From Gammaproteobacteria bacterium (GTDB taxonomy: Bacteria > Pseudomonadota > Gammaproteobacteria > Steroidobacterales > Steroidobacteraceae): DNA of 44,056 nucleotides. The position numbers and the translations under genes are program-made. The stretch covers positions 1-44,056 of the forward strand of contig JAQGOE010000046.1 in NCBI GenBank assembly GCA_028293725.1, given 5' to 3'. Every line of letters begins with the position of its first letter. Positions within the stretch are counted from its first letter, which is position 1. Positions 25,657 through 33,281 of this stretch are shown piece after piece. Under the pieces are notes generated by a model. That model was not told the origin of the DNA. It searched no databases and was given only the letters and a program-made list of their open reading frames with translations.

Positions 25657-26367
25657 TCAGGGGGTTGGTTGAAAGCGGTTGGCAAACTGCCCGTGACCGG
25701 CCACGGTCTGCTCGCGAGCGCGTTGCTGGTTCGCCCATTGCTCGGCCTGGGCGCTTTGGTAGAGCACTTGCAGCTTGGTCTGCTCGTTCTGCAACATCCC
25801 CATCTCAGCGGCGATCCGTGCATGAAGGTCCAGGGCGGATTTCTGATCGCCTGCACGACCAATCGCGTCAATCAATTGCTGCAGGGACGCGAACCGGTTG
25901 CTGGTCGTGGCCAGCGCCTGATGGGACACGGCCTGCAGCAAAGCGACGGATTGCCGCCCTGACTGCATCTGTCGATTCGCCGCGGGAGACAGGCCGGCCA
26001 ACTGCTGCGTCGATAGGACGGCGTTGGAGCTCAGTGCGGTATTGAAATCGCCGGTCAACGCAGGATAGCTGCTGTTCGCGCTCTGGAAAGCGCCTTGCAA
26101 GCCGCTCCAGTTGGGCGGCAGATAGTTGCGGACGGTCCCACCGAGAAGTTGCTCCATACCGCGATCACCGACGGTCGAGCGATAGGCCGTCTGCGCTTGG
26201 GCGAGATCAGCCTGTGCGGTACTGAGCTGCTGTTGCAAGGTTCTGACTTGAGACACCAATTGCGTCACCGATGCGACATCGATTACGGCGAACTGCGCCT
26301 GAGCGACGGGCACGCCGCCACCCAGAACCGCGAACGCGAGCAACAAACGTCTTCCTGAAATGGACAT
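25657..26367 (-). CDS. virB5: VirB5-type minor pilus protein
   Basis: A 236-residue exported protein with a signal peptide (1-25, cleaved after AQA) and a mostly helical mature part: SVTQLVSQVRTLQQQLSTAQADLAQAQ and a second long helix near LQQLIDAIGRAGDQKSALDLHARIAAEMGMLQNEQ. This helical-bundle pattern is that of VirB5/TrbJ, the pilus-tip adhesin-like subunit. AAGGAG lies seven bases before ATG 26367, so the 26 codons upstream are excluded. The gene follows VirB4. Confidence 0.87.
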   Translation of the reverse strand: MSISGRRLLLAFAVLGGGVPVAQAQFAVIDVASVTQLVSQVRTLQQQLSTAQADLAQAQTAYRSTVGDRGMEQLLGGTVRNYLPPNWSGLQGAFQSANSSYPALTGDFNTALSSNAVLSTQQLAGLSPAANRQMQSGRQSVALLQAVSHQALATTSNRFASLQQLIDAIGRAGDQKSALDLHARIAAEMGMLQNEQTKLQVLYQSAQAEQWANQQRAREQTVAGHGQFANRFQPTP

Positions 26368-26405
26368 GACACTCTCCTTATTGATGACGTCCTGACCGGG
26401 TATGC

Positions 26406-28859
26406 TCAGGCCGACGCGCCTGGCTCCATGAAAACCGGTAACCACCGTGCGGGATCGGAGCCCTGCTCCGTCATGATCCGATGCATACGCTCTACCTGAC
26501 TCGCCCGGCCCGAAATCACTGCCAGCTCGCCGCCGAATCCCTGTAGATCGAGCCGGCAGACGACGCTGTGGTGCCCCTGTTTCACCAGAAACATTCTCGA
26601 CCCAGGCGCAAGCTGCTCTTTGATGAGGCGAAATTCCCGCTCAGTGAGCCCGAAGCCGCCGGTATATTCCGCGGCGCCGGCTTCGGAGTTGGGGAAGAAC
26701 ACCTTGGTCGGTGTCTGCTCGATGATCGTGCGACTGATGGGACTGTCGAGCACGTCGCTGGCGCTCTGGGTCGCCAGGCACATCACACCATTCAACTTCC
26801 GCCAGGTCTTGGGGCCGTCTTTGGCAAAACCCTCGAAAGCCGGGTCGGCCAGCAGACGCCAGAACTCATCCATCCAGCAGACCAGTCGCCGGCCATCGAG
26901 AAGCTGGCGCACCAGATGGAACAGGTACAGCGTCACCGGGGCGCGTGTCACCTCGTTGCCCAGAAACTCGGTGACGTCGAAGCCCATCACCGGATGCCCT
27001 GGCAGCGTTCGCACGATGAGGTCTTCAGGATTGTCGAACACCCAGGCGTAATCGCCTTGGCTCACGGCGCACCAACGCGCCAACCGTGCAAACATCCCCT
27101 CTGTATCCGTGGTGTCGAGAAACTCTATGAGACGCGATAGGCGACGAGCGCGCATATCCAACGCCAGTGTCCCTCGCAACGCCTGATCGAGGTCAACGCT
27201 CTCTCGAACGGTAAGTGTCGGGCGGCCGCCGGAACACGCGAGGGCGCGGAGCCAGGACTTCAGAAACTCGAGATGACCGGGCGTCGGCTCGAGCTGCAGC
27301 GGATTGAATCCCGTGGGCACGCCGTCTTTTAGAGGCAGGTATTCCCCGCCCAGCGCTCGCACCAGAATCTCCAGGCCGCGGTCCTTGTCAAAGATCACCT
27401 GCGTCACACCCTGACGATGCAACATGGCCACCAGAAACCCGATAAAAACAGTCTTACCGGAGCCGGTTGGGCCGCAGATGAAGGTGTGCCCGGTATCTTT
27501 GCGACTGCCCCCATCGGGATCCGTCGGGTCGCTCGCGTGCAGCGAGAAGTAGTAGGGTGAGTGAGCGCTCGTCGACAACAGCGCAAGCGCTTCACCCCAG
27601 TGGTTTCCAGAAGCACGTCCGGCAGGGTAGTTGTGGAACGGCATCATTGCGGCGAAGTTGCGGGACGTAATGGGCGCCTTGCGCGGACGCATGGCGAAAT
27701 TACCCGGCAGTTGCGCCCAGAACGCCGCCTCCAGAGCCAGATCCTCTCGGGCTACTGTCATTCCAGTGTCGGCCAGGAGACTGCGAGCCAGCGCGACACG
27801 ATCGTTCAGAACTTTGAGCCGTTCGGGACCCGTCGCCGCGCCGCTGTCGGAATCGATGTCGGCGAGTACCTGCAGACAGAAATGATGGTCGGCCATCACA
27901 AACTCGTTGCTGGTCAGAGCATCGAGAGCGTCCTTGAGCTCCGCGGTCTGCGACACGGCGAAGTCACCGGCATTACCCAGTCTATGGAATTGTCTCTGCA
28001 GCAAGCCCTGGCTGGCGGCCTTCGACAAAAAGGTGAAGGACTGAGTCAACACGAGTGGAAACGGCGCGGACAGCAGCCGGTTGTACATGCCGACGGTAGT
28101 GGGTGTTGGATATTCCTTGATGCCGAGGATCGCTCCGACCCGCGTACAGTCCGGGGTGCGATATTCGATCGCCTCCGCCCCGAAGAAGAGGCGCGTCGTG
28201 GCTAATGCATCGTTAAGGGGCCCCCGTGGAAGGGGAATCCGTTGCCACTCGCCATTCACCAATGCGCCTAAATACTCGAGCACGGAAGAGCACCACGTAT
28301 TCCGGTCTCTGTAGACTCCGAGAAGCTCGGGCTCGTAGTGAGCAAGCGACGCCAACAATGTCTGCCCGAGCTTCGCGCAAGCATCGAGTGCATCGGAGAG
28401 TTCGAGGCGCGAGGCGTCGGGCTGCGCTCGCGATAGCAGCCGGACGATCAAGCCCGTGGCGACAGTGGCAACGGGACGATAGAGCACCGCCAAATACAAC
28501 TCGTTGACCATGAGCGTCTGGGCAGCCAACCGCCCGCGATACTTGGTGGCGAGAGTCTGTGCAAAGCCGTCTTCCCGCTCATCAGGAAGGCTGCAGCGCT
28601 CGCGACGCCTTACGACCTGGGCCCAGAGAGCGACATTAGGACTGGCGATGTTCCTCCAGAGAATGTTCAGACGCTCGCTCAGCGTGTTCAGGAGGTCGTC
28701 GTCGGCGCTCTCGAAGCTCGCACCGCCCAGACGAAATACCTGGAGGTAGTCACCGGAACCAGTCCTGATGACATGCTCCGAAACATGAGCGCGGTAGGGG
28801 ATGTGTCGGGCGGCCGTCAATTCCCGGCGTAACGCGCTGGCTCGCTTGAAAGTCAGCAT
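26406..28859 (-). CDS. virB4: VirB4/CagE-type secretion ATPase
   Basis: An 817-residue ATPase, the largest of the secretion system. The N-terminal half has the VirB4 domain (about 200-400), Walker A is FICGPTGSGKT (ending at 470) and Walker B lies in RRLVCWMDEFWRLL. LATQSASDVLDSPISRTIIEQTPTKVFFPN is also standard. It powers pilus assembly and substrate movement at the inner membrane. GGAGG six bases before ATG 28859 supports this start; the open frame upstream to 29180 belongs to VirB3 on another frame. Its first seven bases overlap the VirB3 end. Confidence 0.94.
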   Translation of the reverse strand: MLTFKRASALRRELTAARHIPYRAHVSEHVIRTGSGDYLQVFRLGGASFESADDDLLNTLSERLNILWRNIASPNVALWAQVVRRRERCSLPDEREDGFAQTLATKYRGRLAAQTLMVNELYLAVLYRPVATVATGLIVRLLSRAQPDASRLELSDALDACAKLGQTLLASLAHYEPELLGVYRDRNTWCSSVLEYLGALVNGEWQRIPLPRGPLNDALATTRLFFGAEAIEYRTPDCTRVGAILGIKEYPTPTTVGMYNRLLSAPFPLVLTQSFTFLSKAASQGLLQRQFHRLGNAGDFAVSQTAELKDALDALTSNEFVMADHHFCLQVLADIDSDSGAATGPERLKVLNDRVALARSLLADTGMTVAREDLALEAAFWAQLPGNFAMRPRKAPITSRNFAAMMPFHNYPAGRASGNHWGEALALLSTSAHSPYYFSLHASDPTDPDGGSRKDTGHTFICGPTGSGKTVFIGFLVAMLHRQGVTQVIFDKDRGLEILVRALGGEYLPLKDGVPTGFNPLQLEPTPGHLEFLKSWLRALACSGGRPTLTVRESVDLDQALRGTLALDMRARRLSRLIEFLDTTDTEGMFARLARWCAVSQGDYAWVFDNPEDLIVRTLPGHPVMGFDVTEFLGNEVTRAPVTLYLFHLVRQLLDGRRLVCWMDEFWRLLADPAFEGFAKDGPKTWRKLNGVMCLATQSASDVLDSPISRTIIEQTPTKVFFPNSEAGAAEYTGGFGLTEREFRLIKEQLAPGSRMFLVKQGHHSVVCRLDLQGFGGELAVISGRASQVERMHRIMTEQGSDPARWLPVFMEPGASA

Positions 28860-29278
28860 GACAACCTCCGAGTGGGCAGTGAGGTCAGGATCACATTGAC
28901 GCCGTTCGTGTATTCTTTGCCACGACCCCCGGAGAGATGCAGCACGAGCGGGCTGTAACTGCTCGCCCTCCACACCCAGAGGTTCCCGAGGAGCGCGGGC
29001 ATGCGGGTTCGCCCCCACAGGAGAACCAGATCGAAGAAGCGCGGGTCTCGCGCACACAAAAGCGCGCAGACGGCGTGAACAGGTACGCTCAACAGCAACG
29101 TGAGGAGGTTCTTCGTCACCAGGAACGCCTCCATGGTGAACACGAGGTTGAAGAGCAGAGCGGCGTAGGTAACGCCCCATCGCATCGGTGGCCGCGTGGC
29201 ACCTACGAACAGGGGGTCGGCGCGGAGTCCTTCGGGGGGTGCGCTCTGGTGGCCGTTCTGACGTGTGCTCGTAGTCAT
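28853..29278 (-). CDS. virB3: VirB3-type inner membrane protein
   Basis: A 141-residue protein with DPLFVGATRPPMRWGVTYAA, the VirB3 signature, and two membrane segments (about 36-55 and 58-77). VirB3 associates with VirB4 and the pilin. The C-terminal 50 residues extend beyond the usual VirB3 length (about 100) and resemble the VirB3 tail before VirB4. It lies four bases after the VirB2 stop and overlaps VirB4. Confidence 0.9.
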   Translation of the reverse strand: MTTSTRQNGHQSAPPEGLRADPLFVGATRPPMRWGVTYAALLFNLVFTMEAFLVTKNLLTLLLSVPVHAVCALLCARDPRFFDLVLLWGRTRMPALLGNLWVWRASSYSPLVLHLSGGRGKEYTNGVNVILTSLPTRRLSC

Positions 29279-29282
29279 GCCG

Positions 29283-29636
29283 TCAGACTCCGAACATGCC
29301 GCGCACCCAGTTCACGATCTGAGGTGCGCCGAAAGCCATCGCGATCCCCAGGATCGCTCCGATGCACCAACCCCAGGACATGCGCGCCGCCATGGCCATG
29401 GCGCCCAGCACCATCACCAGAATGATTGCAATCGGCGTGAGCCACGCGAGAATGTTGGTCTGAAGCGCCGTGGCGCCCGTCATGAACGGCGAGGTCGTCT
29501 GTGCCAGCGCGAGATCTGGCGCGCTCGAAACCCACACAGAGAATGCCACTGGCAGACTCATGTTGATCCAGTCGAGCGCCGTATTGGCTCGACCGAGCAG
29601 CACGCCGAGCTCATCAAGATGAAATCGCTTCCTCAT
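29283..29636 (-). CDS. virB2: VirB2-type pilin
   Basis: A 117-residue TrbC/VirB2 pilin precursor. The likely signal region ends near LALAQ (about residue 46), and the mature part has two hydrophobic helices (about 65-84 and 90-108) joined by a short loop containing RMSWGWC. It would polymerise to form the conjugative pilus. The leader is longer than usual. It is the first VirB gene in the operon; the SSB gene ends 68 bases upstream. Confidence 0.88.
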   Translation of the reverse strand: MRKRFHLDELGVLLGRANTALDWINMSLPVAFSVWVSSAPDLALAQTTSPFMTGATALQTNILAWLTPIAIILVMVLGAMAMAARMSWGWCIGAILGIAMAFGAPQIVNWVRGMFGV

Positions 29637-29704
29637 CAGCCTTACTCCGTGGCAGTTGTTCCTAGCGTTATAAGTAAGATGTGCGGACGACTTTGGTGTG
29701 GTCG

Positions 29705-30499
29705 TCAGGCAGCGGAGGCCGTGGCGCGCCGGCTTGAACGGCCACCGCCCGTTTTTTCGCTCCCGCGGTTCGCGCCCGCGCTAGCGGCTCGGCGAGCGCC
29801 ATCTTTGGTCGTACCGCTTGCGACATGGTTTGCGCCGCCGCCCGCGCCGGCGACCTCGCTCGCACCAACATCGTCAATGCCTTTGGCTATTGGGCCGGCG
29901 GTAGCGGCGGTGGCGGCGGTGTCCAAATCGGCGCCAGCGGTCGGACCCGCTTCGTTGTTCACGCCCGCATCCTCATTGCCGACGACAGGGTCATCGGCTC
30001 CCCCAACTGTCCTATCCACGGTGGTGGCCGGGGAATCCGCTGCAGCACGTAAATGCGAACCGGAAGTGTCGTCCGCGTGCGGAACTACATTGGCGCTCCG
30101 GCCGAGGCTCAAGTACGCGCCATTGTTGGCACTTCGGTCGCGACCATTCGCCCGCTCTTCACGCTTGGTTCTTCCGGGCGCGCCGAAACGGAATCCCTGT
30201 ACGACGAATGAATGGTCGTACTGTTTCTCCCCCTGCTTATCGGTCCAATTGCTGCCGCGTACGCGAGCCTCGACGAAGAGTTGATCGCCTTTCCTCGAGT
30301 GGCGCGCGATCGCCTCACCGAGGGCGCCAAAGGCGACAAACCACAGGCTCGTCACTACTTCGCGTGCCGAGCCCTCCTCGTCCTTGCCCGCGTAGTCGTT
30401 GCCGACCAGGCAGAATTTTGTATAGGCCGTGCTCCCCTTCGCAACTAGCTCCGGGTTTCGGGCCAGTTGACCGACGGCCGTTAGTGTAAAGCTGTTCAT
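29705..30499 (-). CDS. ssb: Single-stranded DNA-binding protein with long disordered tail
   Basis: A 264-residue protein with an SSB OB-fold (about 1-110: MNSFTLTAVGQLARNPEL, TSLWFVAFGALGEAIARHSRKGDQLFVEARV, YDHSFVVQGFRFG). A 150-residue Ala/Gly/Asp-rich, low-complexity tail follows. It ends in basic residues (RRATASAA) and lacks the acidic DDIPF-type tip that chromosomal SSBs use to bind repair proteins. It probably coats transferred strands in the recipient. CGGAGA lies nine bases before the ATG. First gene of the transfer operon; divergent from the small acidic protein gene. Confidence 0.85.
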   Translation of the reverse strand: MNSFTLTAVGQLARNPELVAKGSTAYTKFCLVGNDYAGKDEEGSAREVVTSLWFVAFGALGEAIARHSRKGDQLFVEARVRGSNWTDKQGEKQYDHSFVVQGFRFGAPGRTKREERANGRDRSANNGAYLSLGRSANVVPHADDTSGSHLRAAADSPATTVDRTVGGADDPVVGNEDAGVNNEAGPTAGADLDTAATAATAGPIAKGIDDVGASEVAGAGGGANHVASGTTKDGARRAASAGANRGSEKTGGGRSSRRATASAA

Positions 30500-30603
30500 A
30501 TGCGATTCTCCGCGACGCTCGCGTCCGTGTTGGTAATGGTGAAATCGACGGGAGCCAGTCTAGAGATCTCGCTGGGGAAGAGAATCCCGATAGGCTGCGT
30601 GTT

Positions 30604-30633
30604 TGTATAGAAATAAGAAACGCAGCGCATCAA
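30604..30633 (-). promoter_or_regulatory. Probable promoter of the transfer operon
   Basis: On the minus strand, TTGATG (30633-30628) is separated by 18 bases from TATACA (30609-30604), about 105 bases upstream of the ssb start. A short inverted repeat, ACGAT-CTGA-ATCGT (30643-30656), lies just upstream and could be an operator. This is the only good sigma70 match seen ahead of the operon. Confidence 0.5.
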
Positions 30634-30697
30634 TGCTTCACAACGATCTGAATCGTGTATTGTTATATCGTCTATCCGCAGCTCAGGACCTACGGCA

Positions 30698-30934
30698 ATG
30701 GCACTTCGTAATTCAACAGTTGAAGATGGCTCTCTCGAAGAGTGCCTGGACGAGATCAATGATTTCGTGCAGACACTGACACGTTATCCGCCGCGAATGA
30801 TCGCGATGGCGATCCGCGCTCACCTGGAAATTTTGCTGCGCGCAATGCTCGATTGCGACTTATGTACGCGCGAAGACGTTCAACAGTTCGCGCGAGAACT
30901 GCAGCAGGAAGTGCTAGAGGAAAGCGACGCTTGA
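30698..30934 (+). CDS. Small acidic helical protein, unknown
   Basis: A 78-residue acidic protein predicted to be all helical (EECLDEINDFVQTLTRYPPRMIAMAIRAHLEILLRAML and DVQQFARELQQEVLEE). I do not recognise a family. It has no membrane segment or signal peptide. AGGA lies about ten bases before the ATG. It is divergent from the ssb-virB operon and shares its control region, so a regulatory role for the transfer genes is possible; that is a guess. A minus-strand open frame overlaps it (30496-30759) but looks less protein-like. Confidence 0.6.
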   Translation: MALRNSTVEDGSLEECLDEINDFVQTLTRYPPRMIAMAIRAHLEILLRAMLDCDLCTREDVQQFARELQQEVLEESDA

Positions 30935-31019
30935 TCTCGCACGCACAATCTCACGCGTAACCACACGTATGTGTACGGTGCCGAACCGACGCATTTAGCA
31001 AACTTAATTCTTGCAGGAG

Positions 31020-31037
31020 TTGCGCTACCTGGCGCAA
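31020..31037. promoter_or_regulatory. Inverted repeat before the Phd-like antitoxin gene
   Basis: TTGCGC-TACCTG-GCGCAA has perfect six-base arms and lies 18 bases ahead of the antitoxin ATG. Phd/YefM proteins bind such palindromes to repress their own promoters, so it may be the operator. Confidence 0.4.
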
Positions 31038-31055
31038 ATTTAGGGAGTATTTTTC

Positions 31056-31355
31056 ATGGACATCATTCCCGGATCTGTCATGAAACCACTGAAGAGCATT
31101 ACGGCCATCGAATTCGAAGGGCGCTGCAGAGAGCTCATCGAGCAGGTGCGTCGCACACGCCAACCGCTACTGATAACTCACAAGGGCAAACCGTTAGCCC
31201 AGATCTTGCCCTACACCTCCAGGAAGATGCGCGGCAAGAAGGCGCAGCGGATAGAGCCCTCGAATCCATTGAAGGGCAGCATTTTGTATCAGGGGGATCT
31301 GGTCTCACCAATCGACGTCAAGTGGGATGTGATGTCTATACAAGTACTTGAATAA
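31056..31355 (+). CDS. Phd/YefM-type antitoxin
   Basis: A 99-residue protein whose N-terminal half follows the Phd/YefM pattern: KSITAIEFEGRCRELIEQVRRTRQPLLITHKGKPLAQILPY. This fold dimerises and binds DNA; the C-terminal part (MRGKKAQRIEPSNPLKGSILYQGD to the end) would neutralise a toxin. AGGGAG eight bases upstream supports the ATG at 31056; ATG 31080 (MKPLKSITAIEF) is the alternative. No cognate Doc or PIN toxin gene follows; the next gene is a HigB-type toxin. The GDLVSPIDVKWDV ending is like antitoxins of VapB/PhD type. Confidence 0.8.
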   Translation: MDIIPGSVMKPLKSITAIEFEGRCRELIEQVRRTRQPLLITHKGKPLAQILPYTSRKMRGKKAQRIEPSNPLKGSILYQGDLVSPIDVKWDVMSIQVLE

Positions 31356-31375
31356 ATATTTAGTATCTGTATAAT
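31348..31375 (+). promoter_or_regulatory. Promoter of the higBA pair, overlapping the antitoxin 3' end
   Basis: TTGAAT (31348-31353) and a perfect TATAAT (31370-31375) are spaced 16 bases apart. Transcription would begin near 31382, on top of the higB ATG at 31381, predicting a leaderless or nearly leaderless mRNA. Confidence 0.6.
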
Positions 31376-31380
31376 TGGCG

Positions 31381-31728
31381 ATGTCAGCTACGCGTAAACC
31401 GCTATATTTCATGGGCTCAAGTCATGGCGACCTGAAGTCCTTTCCCGATGAGGCCCGGCGGGACGCTGGTTTCAATCTGAATTTTGTGCAGCGGGGCCTC
31501 AGTCCGGAAAACTGGAAGCCAATGAACACCGTCGGTGCTGGCGTTAATGAGATCCGCGTACGTGATGCGACCGGAGCTTATCGGGTGATCTATCTGGCCA
31601 CGCGACCTGAAGCAGTTTACGTACTGCATTGCTTTCAGAAGAAGACGGAGAAGACGAGTCAACACGATATCGATCTGGCCAAGATTCGATTCAAGGCCAT
31701 ACCGAAACCTGCGAGAAGTAAGGTATGA
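31381..31728 (+). CDS. higB: HigB-type toxin (RelE/Gp49 family)
   Basis: A 115-residue member of the phage-derived Gp49-like/HigB group: KPLYFMGSSHGDLKSFPDEARRDAGF, then GAGVNEIRVRDATGAYRVIYLATRPEAVYVLHCFQKKTEKTS. Such proteins are RelE-fold mRNA interferases acting at the ribosome. The YVLHCFQKK motif and basic C-terminus are typical. ATG 31381 is chosen over an upstream TTG; no Shine-Dalgarno is visible, consistent with a leaderless message. Its stop overlaps the antitoxin start (ATGA), giving the toxin-first order of HigBA modules. Confidence 0.88.
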   Translation: MSATRKPLYFMGSSHGDLKSFPDEARRDAGFNLNFVQRGLSPENWKPMNTVGAGVNEIRVRDATGAYRVIYLATRPEAVYVLHCFQKKTEKTSQHDIDLAKIRFKAIPKPARSKV

Positions 31729-32036
31729 AAAAGCGTACTCACAGTGAACACGGGCCGCGCCATATCACTCCGGCCAGCCGCAGCGTGTTTTACGATCTCG
31801 GCTTCGATGAGGCCGAGGCACGCGTACTCGAGATACGCGCGGATCTGATGACGGCACTGCGTAAACACATCGAGAAGCAGGATTGGACGCAAAGCGAAGC
31901 CGCCAAGAAGCTCGGCACCACGCAGCCGCGGGTATCAGCTCTGATGAAGGGTGCGTGGCGGGATTTCAGTGCGGATATGCTGCTGGTGCTGGCAGGTCGC
32001 GTGGGATTGCGGCCGACATTGAAATTGGTCGCTTAG
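31725..32036 (+). CDS. higA: HigA-type XRE antitoxin
   Basis: A 103-residue helix-turn-helix protein of the XRE class. The DNA-binding region is QDWTQSEAAKKLGTTQPRVSALMKG (about 52-76), preceded by ADLMTALRKHIEK and followed by a helical segment. It would bind and neutralise the toxin encoded immediately before it and repress the operon. The overlap of four bases with higB keeps their expression linked. Confidence 0.9.
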   Translation: MKKRTHSEHGPRHITPASRSVFYDLGFDEAEARVLEIRADLMTALRKHIEKQDWTQSEAAKKLGTTQPRVSALMKGAWRDFSADMLLVLAGRVGLRPTLKLVA

Positions 32037-32072
32037 CACCCGATTAGGTCGCGACGATCTGGCGCCTCCGCA

Positions 32073-32285
32073 CTAGCGCCACGTAAACGCTAAATACAAC
32101 CCCGCGATAATCAGTGCCAACGACACCGGGGCCACGATCATCGCGTAAAGCCCGACGCGCCCCCGGCCGGCTTTAACCTCCAGGTAGACCTGCTTGATGG
32201 AGCGGCGGCTCCACATCTGCGACCGCCCCAGTCCTGTCGCTGAGAGCAGTCCGCCGAGACAGATCAGCAGAGTACTCAACTTCAT
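32073..32285 (-). CDS. Small membrane protein, unknown
   Basis: A 70-residue protein with two hydrophobic segments (about 3-18 and 46-67) joined by a basic loop, so probably inserted in the inner membrane with the loop in the cytoplasm. No family recognised. The ATG at 32285 is chosen because the open frame beyond it runs into low-complexity DNA. It faces the HigA gene tail to tail with 36 bases between. Confidence 0.6.
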   Translation of the reverse strand: MKLSTLLICLGGLLSATGLGRSQMWSRRSIKQVYLEVKAGRGRVGLYAMIVAPVSLALIIAGLYLAFTWR

Positions 32286-32798
32286 TGCGATCCCGTGCGC
32301 GTACCCTGCTCCATTCCCGACCCCAACCCCGGCGCGACCGCGACCCGCCAGGAGGTTGTGGTCACTCCCCGTCGGCGCTACTCCGGGCCTCGGCACTACG
32401 GGCGTCGGTGCTGCGACCCGACTGCGCTGGGCCCCACCGCTCCCGGCCCCGCCAGCCCAACCTCACCGCTCATGCGCTGTCCGCCCCGATACCCTACCCC
32501 CTAACCCCACTCCTAACCCCCCAAACTCCATCCAAAACGGTGCTGTAGTGGGGCTTTGGTACTGCCAACGGCATCTTTTTCCGGCGTTCAGTCGTCAACT
32601 CGCGACGAAAGCTATGCACGGCCCAGGGTATTAATGTAAGGTGGAGGCCGGCTCGTGATCTTTCGTTCTGTCTTACTCTGGCCCGCGCCCGCCTCTCCGG
32701 CGAGTATTCCCGCCAAAGCCTGCCACCTCAAAAGAATCCCGAACCTGGGAGGCAGCCTCGTTCTGCCAATTGTTCTGTTCTGTAAGTGAGTACTCGTA
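32286..32798. other. Non-coding stretch with C-rich and G-quadruplex sequence
   Basis: About 510 bases between the small membrane protein and the RRM gene with no convincing coding sequence. The first half is compositionally biased (C-rich on the plus strand); the second half contains a short GAGGC-A-GCCTC repeat near 32748 and would form the leader of the RRM gene. I saw no convincing promoter. Confidence 0.6.
32492..32522 (-). other. Predicted G-quadruplex motif
   Basis: On the minus strand this gives four G runs (6, 4, 5 and 3 G) separated by loops of 8, 3 and 2 bases, some reading GGGGTTAGGGGG. It meets the usual G-quadruplex pattern. It lies about 200 bases upstream of the small membrane protein start (minus strand) and 275 bases upstream of the RRM gene. 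Confidence 0.6.
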
Positions 32799-33107
32799 GT
32801 GACCAAATTATTTGTCGGCAATCTACCCTTCTCCGCGACTGAAGACGCGGTTCGTGCGCTGTTCGCTGCGCACGGCACCGTCGAGTCGCTGGCCCTCATC
32901 ACTGACCGTGATACGGGTCGCCCGCGCGGGTTCGGATTCGTCGAAATGTCGAACGCGGATGCGTCGCGCGCCATGCAGGCGCTCGATGGCAAGGACTTTG
33001 AGGGCCGTGCGCTCAAGGTGAACGAAGCCAAAGCCCGTGAGGGTGGCGGCGGCGGCGGCGGCGGTGGCCGCGGTCCTGGCGGCGGTGGCGGCGGACGCCG
33101 TTACTGA
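32799..33107 (+). CDS. Glycine-rich RRM RNA-binding protein
   Basis: A 102-residue protein with one RNA recognition motif (KLFVGNLPF as RNP2 at 3-11 and RGFGFVEM as RNP1 near 43-50) followed by a glycine run with Arg-Gly elements (80-102). This bacterial family resembles cold-inducible RNA-binding proteins and acts as an RNA chaperone. The GTG start is fixed by homology at TKLFVGNLPF. The long upstream region suggests a structured 5' leader. Its strong terminator follows 24 bases after the stop. Confidence 0.92.
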   Translation: MTKLFVGNLPFSATEDAVRALFAAHGTVESLALITDRDTGRPRGFGFVEMSNADASRAMQALDGKDFEGRALKVNEAKAREGGGGGGGGGRGPGGGGGGRRY

Positions 33108-33131
33108 TCTGTCGAAGTAGGTAGTGTCCGG

Positions 33132-33165
33132 AATCTCGGCGGGATCATCCCGCCGAGATTCTTTT
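33132..33165 (+). terminator. Rho-independent terminator of the RRM gene
   Basis: AATCTCGGCGGGA (33132-33144) pairs perfectly with TCCCGCCGAGATT (33148-33160) across a three-base loop, giving a 13-bp stem followed by CTTTTC. It may also stop transcription of the convergent MFS gene. Confidence 0.9.
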
Positions 33166-33281
33166 CGGCCTCCTTTCCTCGCTAGGCCTCCCGGCCAGCG
33201 ACGTCCAAAAGTGCGTGTCCCGCTTTCTGCGCCGCAAAAGAAATTCAGCGCCGCAGACAAGACTAAAGACCGCGCTCTCCC

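Noticed and set aside
30496..30759. An 87-codon minus-strand open frame upstream of ssb
   Set aside because: It overlaps the ssb start and the small acidic protein and covers the probable operon promoter; no family pattern and no ribosome site.
32285..32634. Plus-strand open frames of 69 to 146 codons
   Set aside because: They lie in C-rich low-complexity DNA and read as Pro/Arg/Ala strings.
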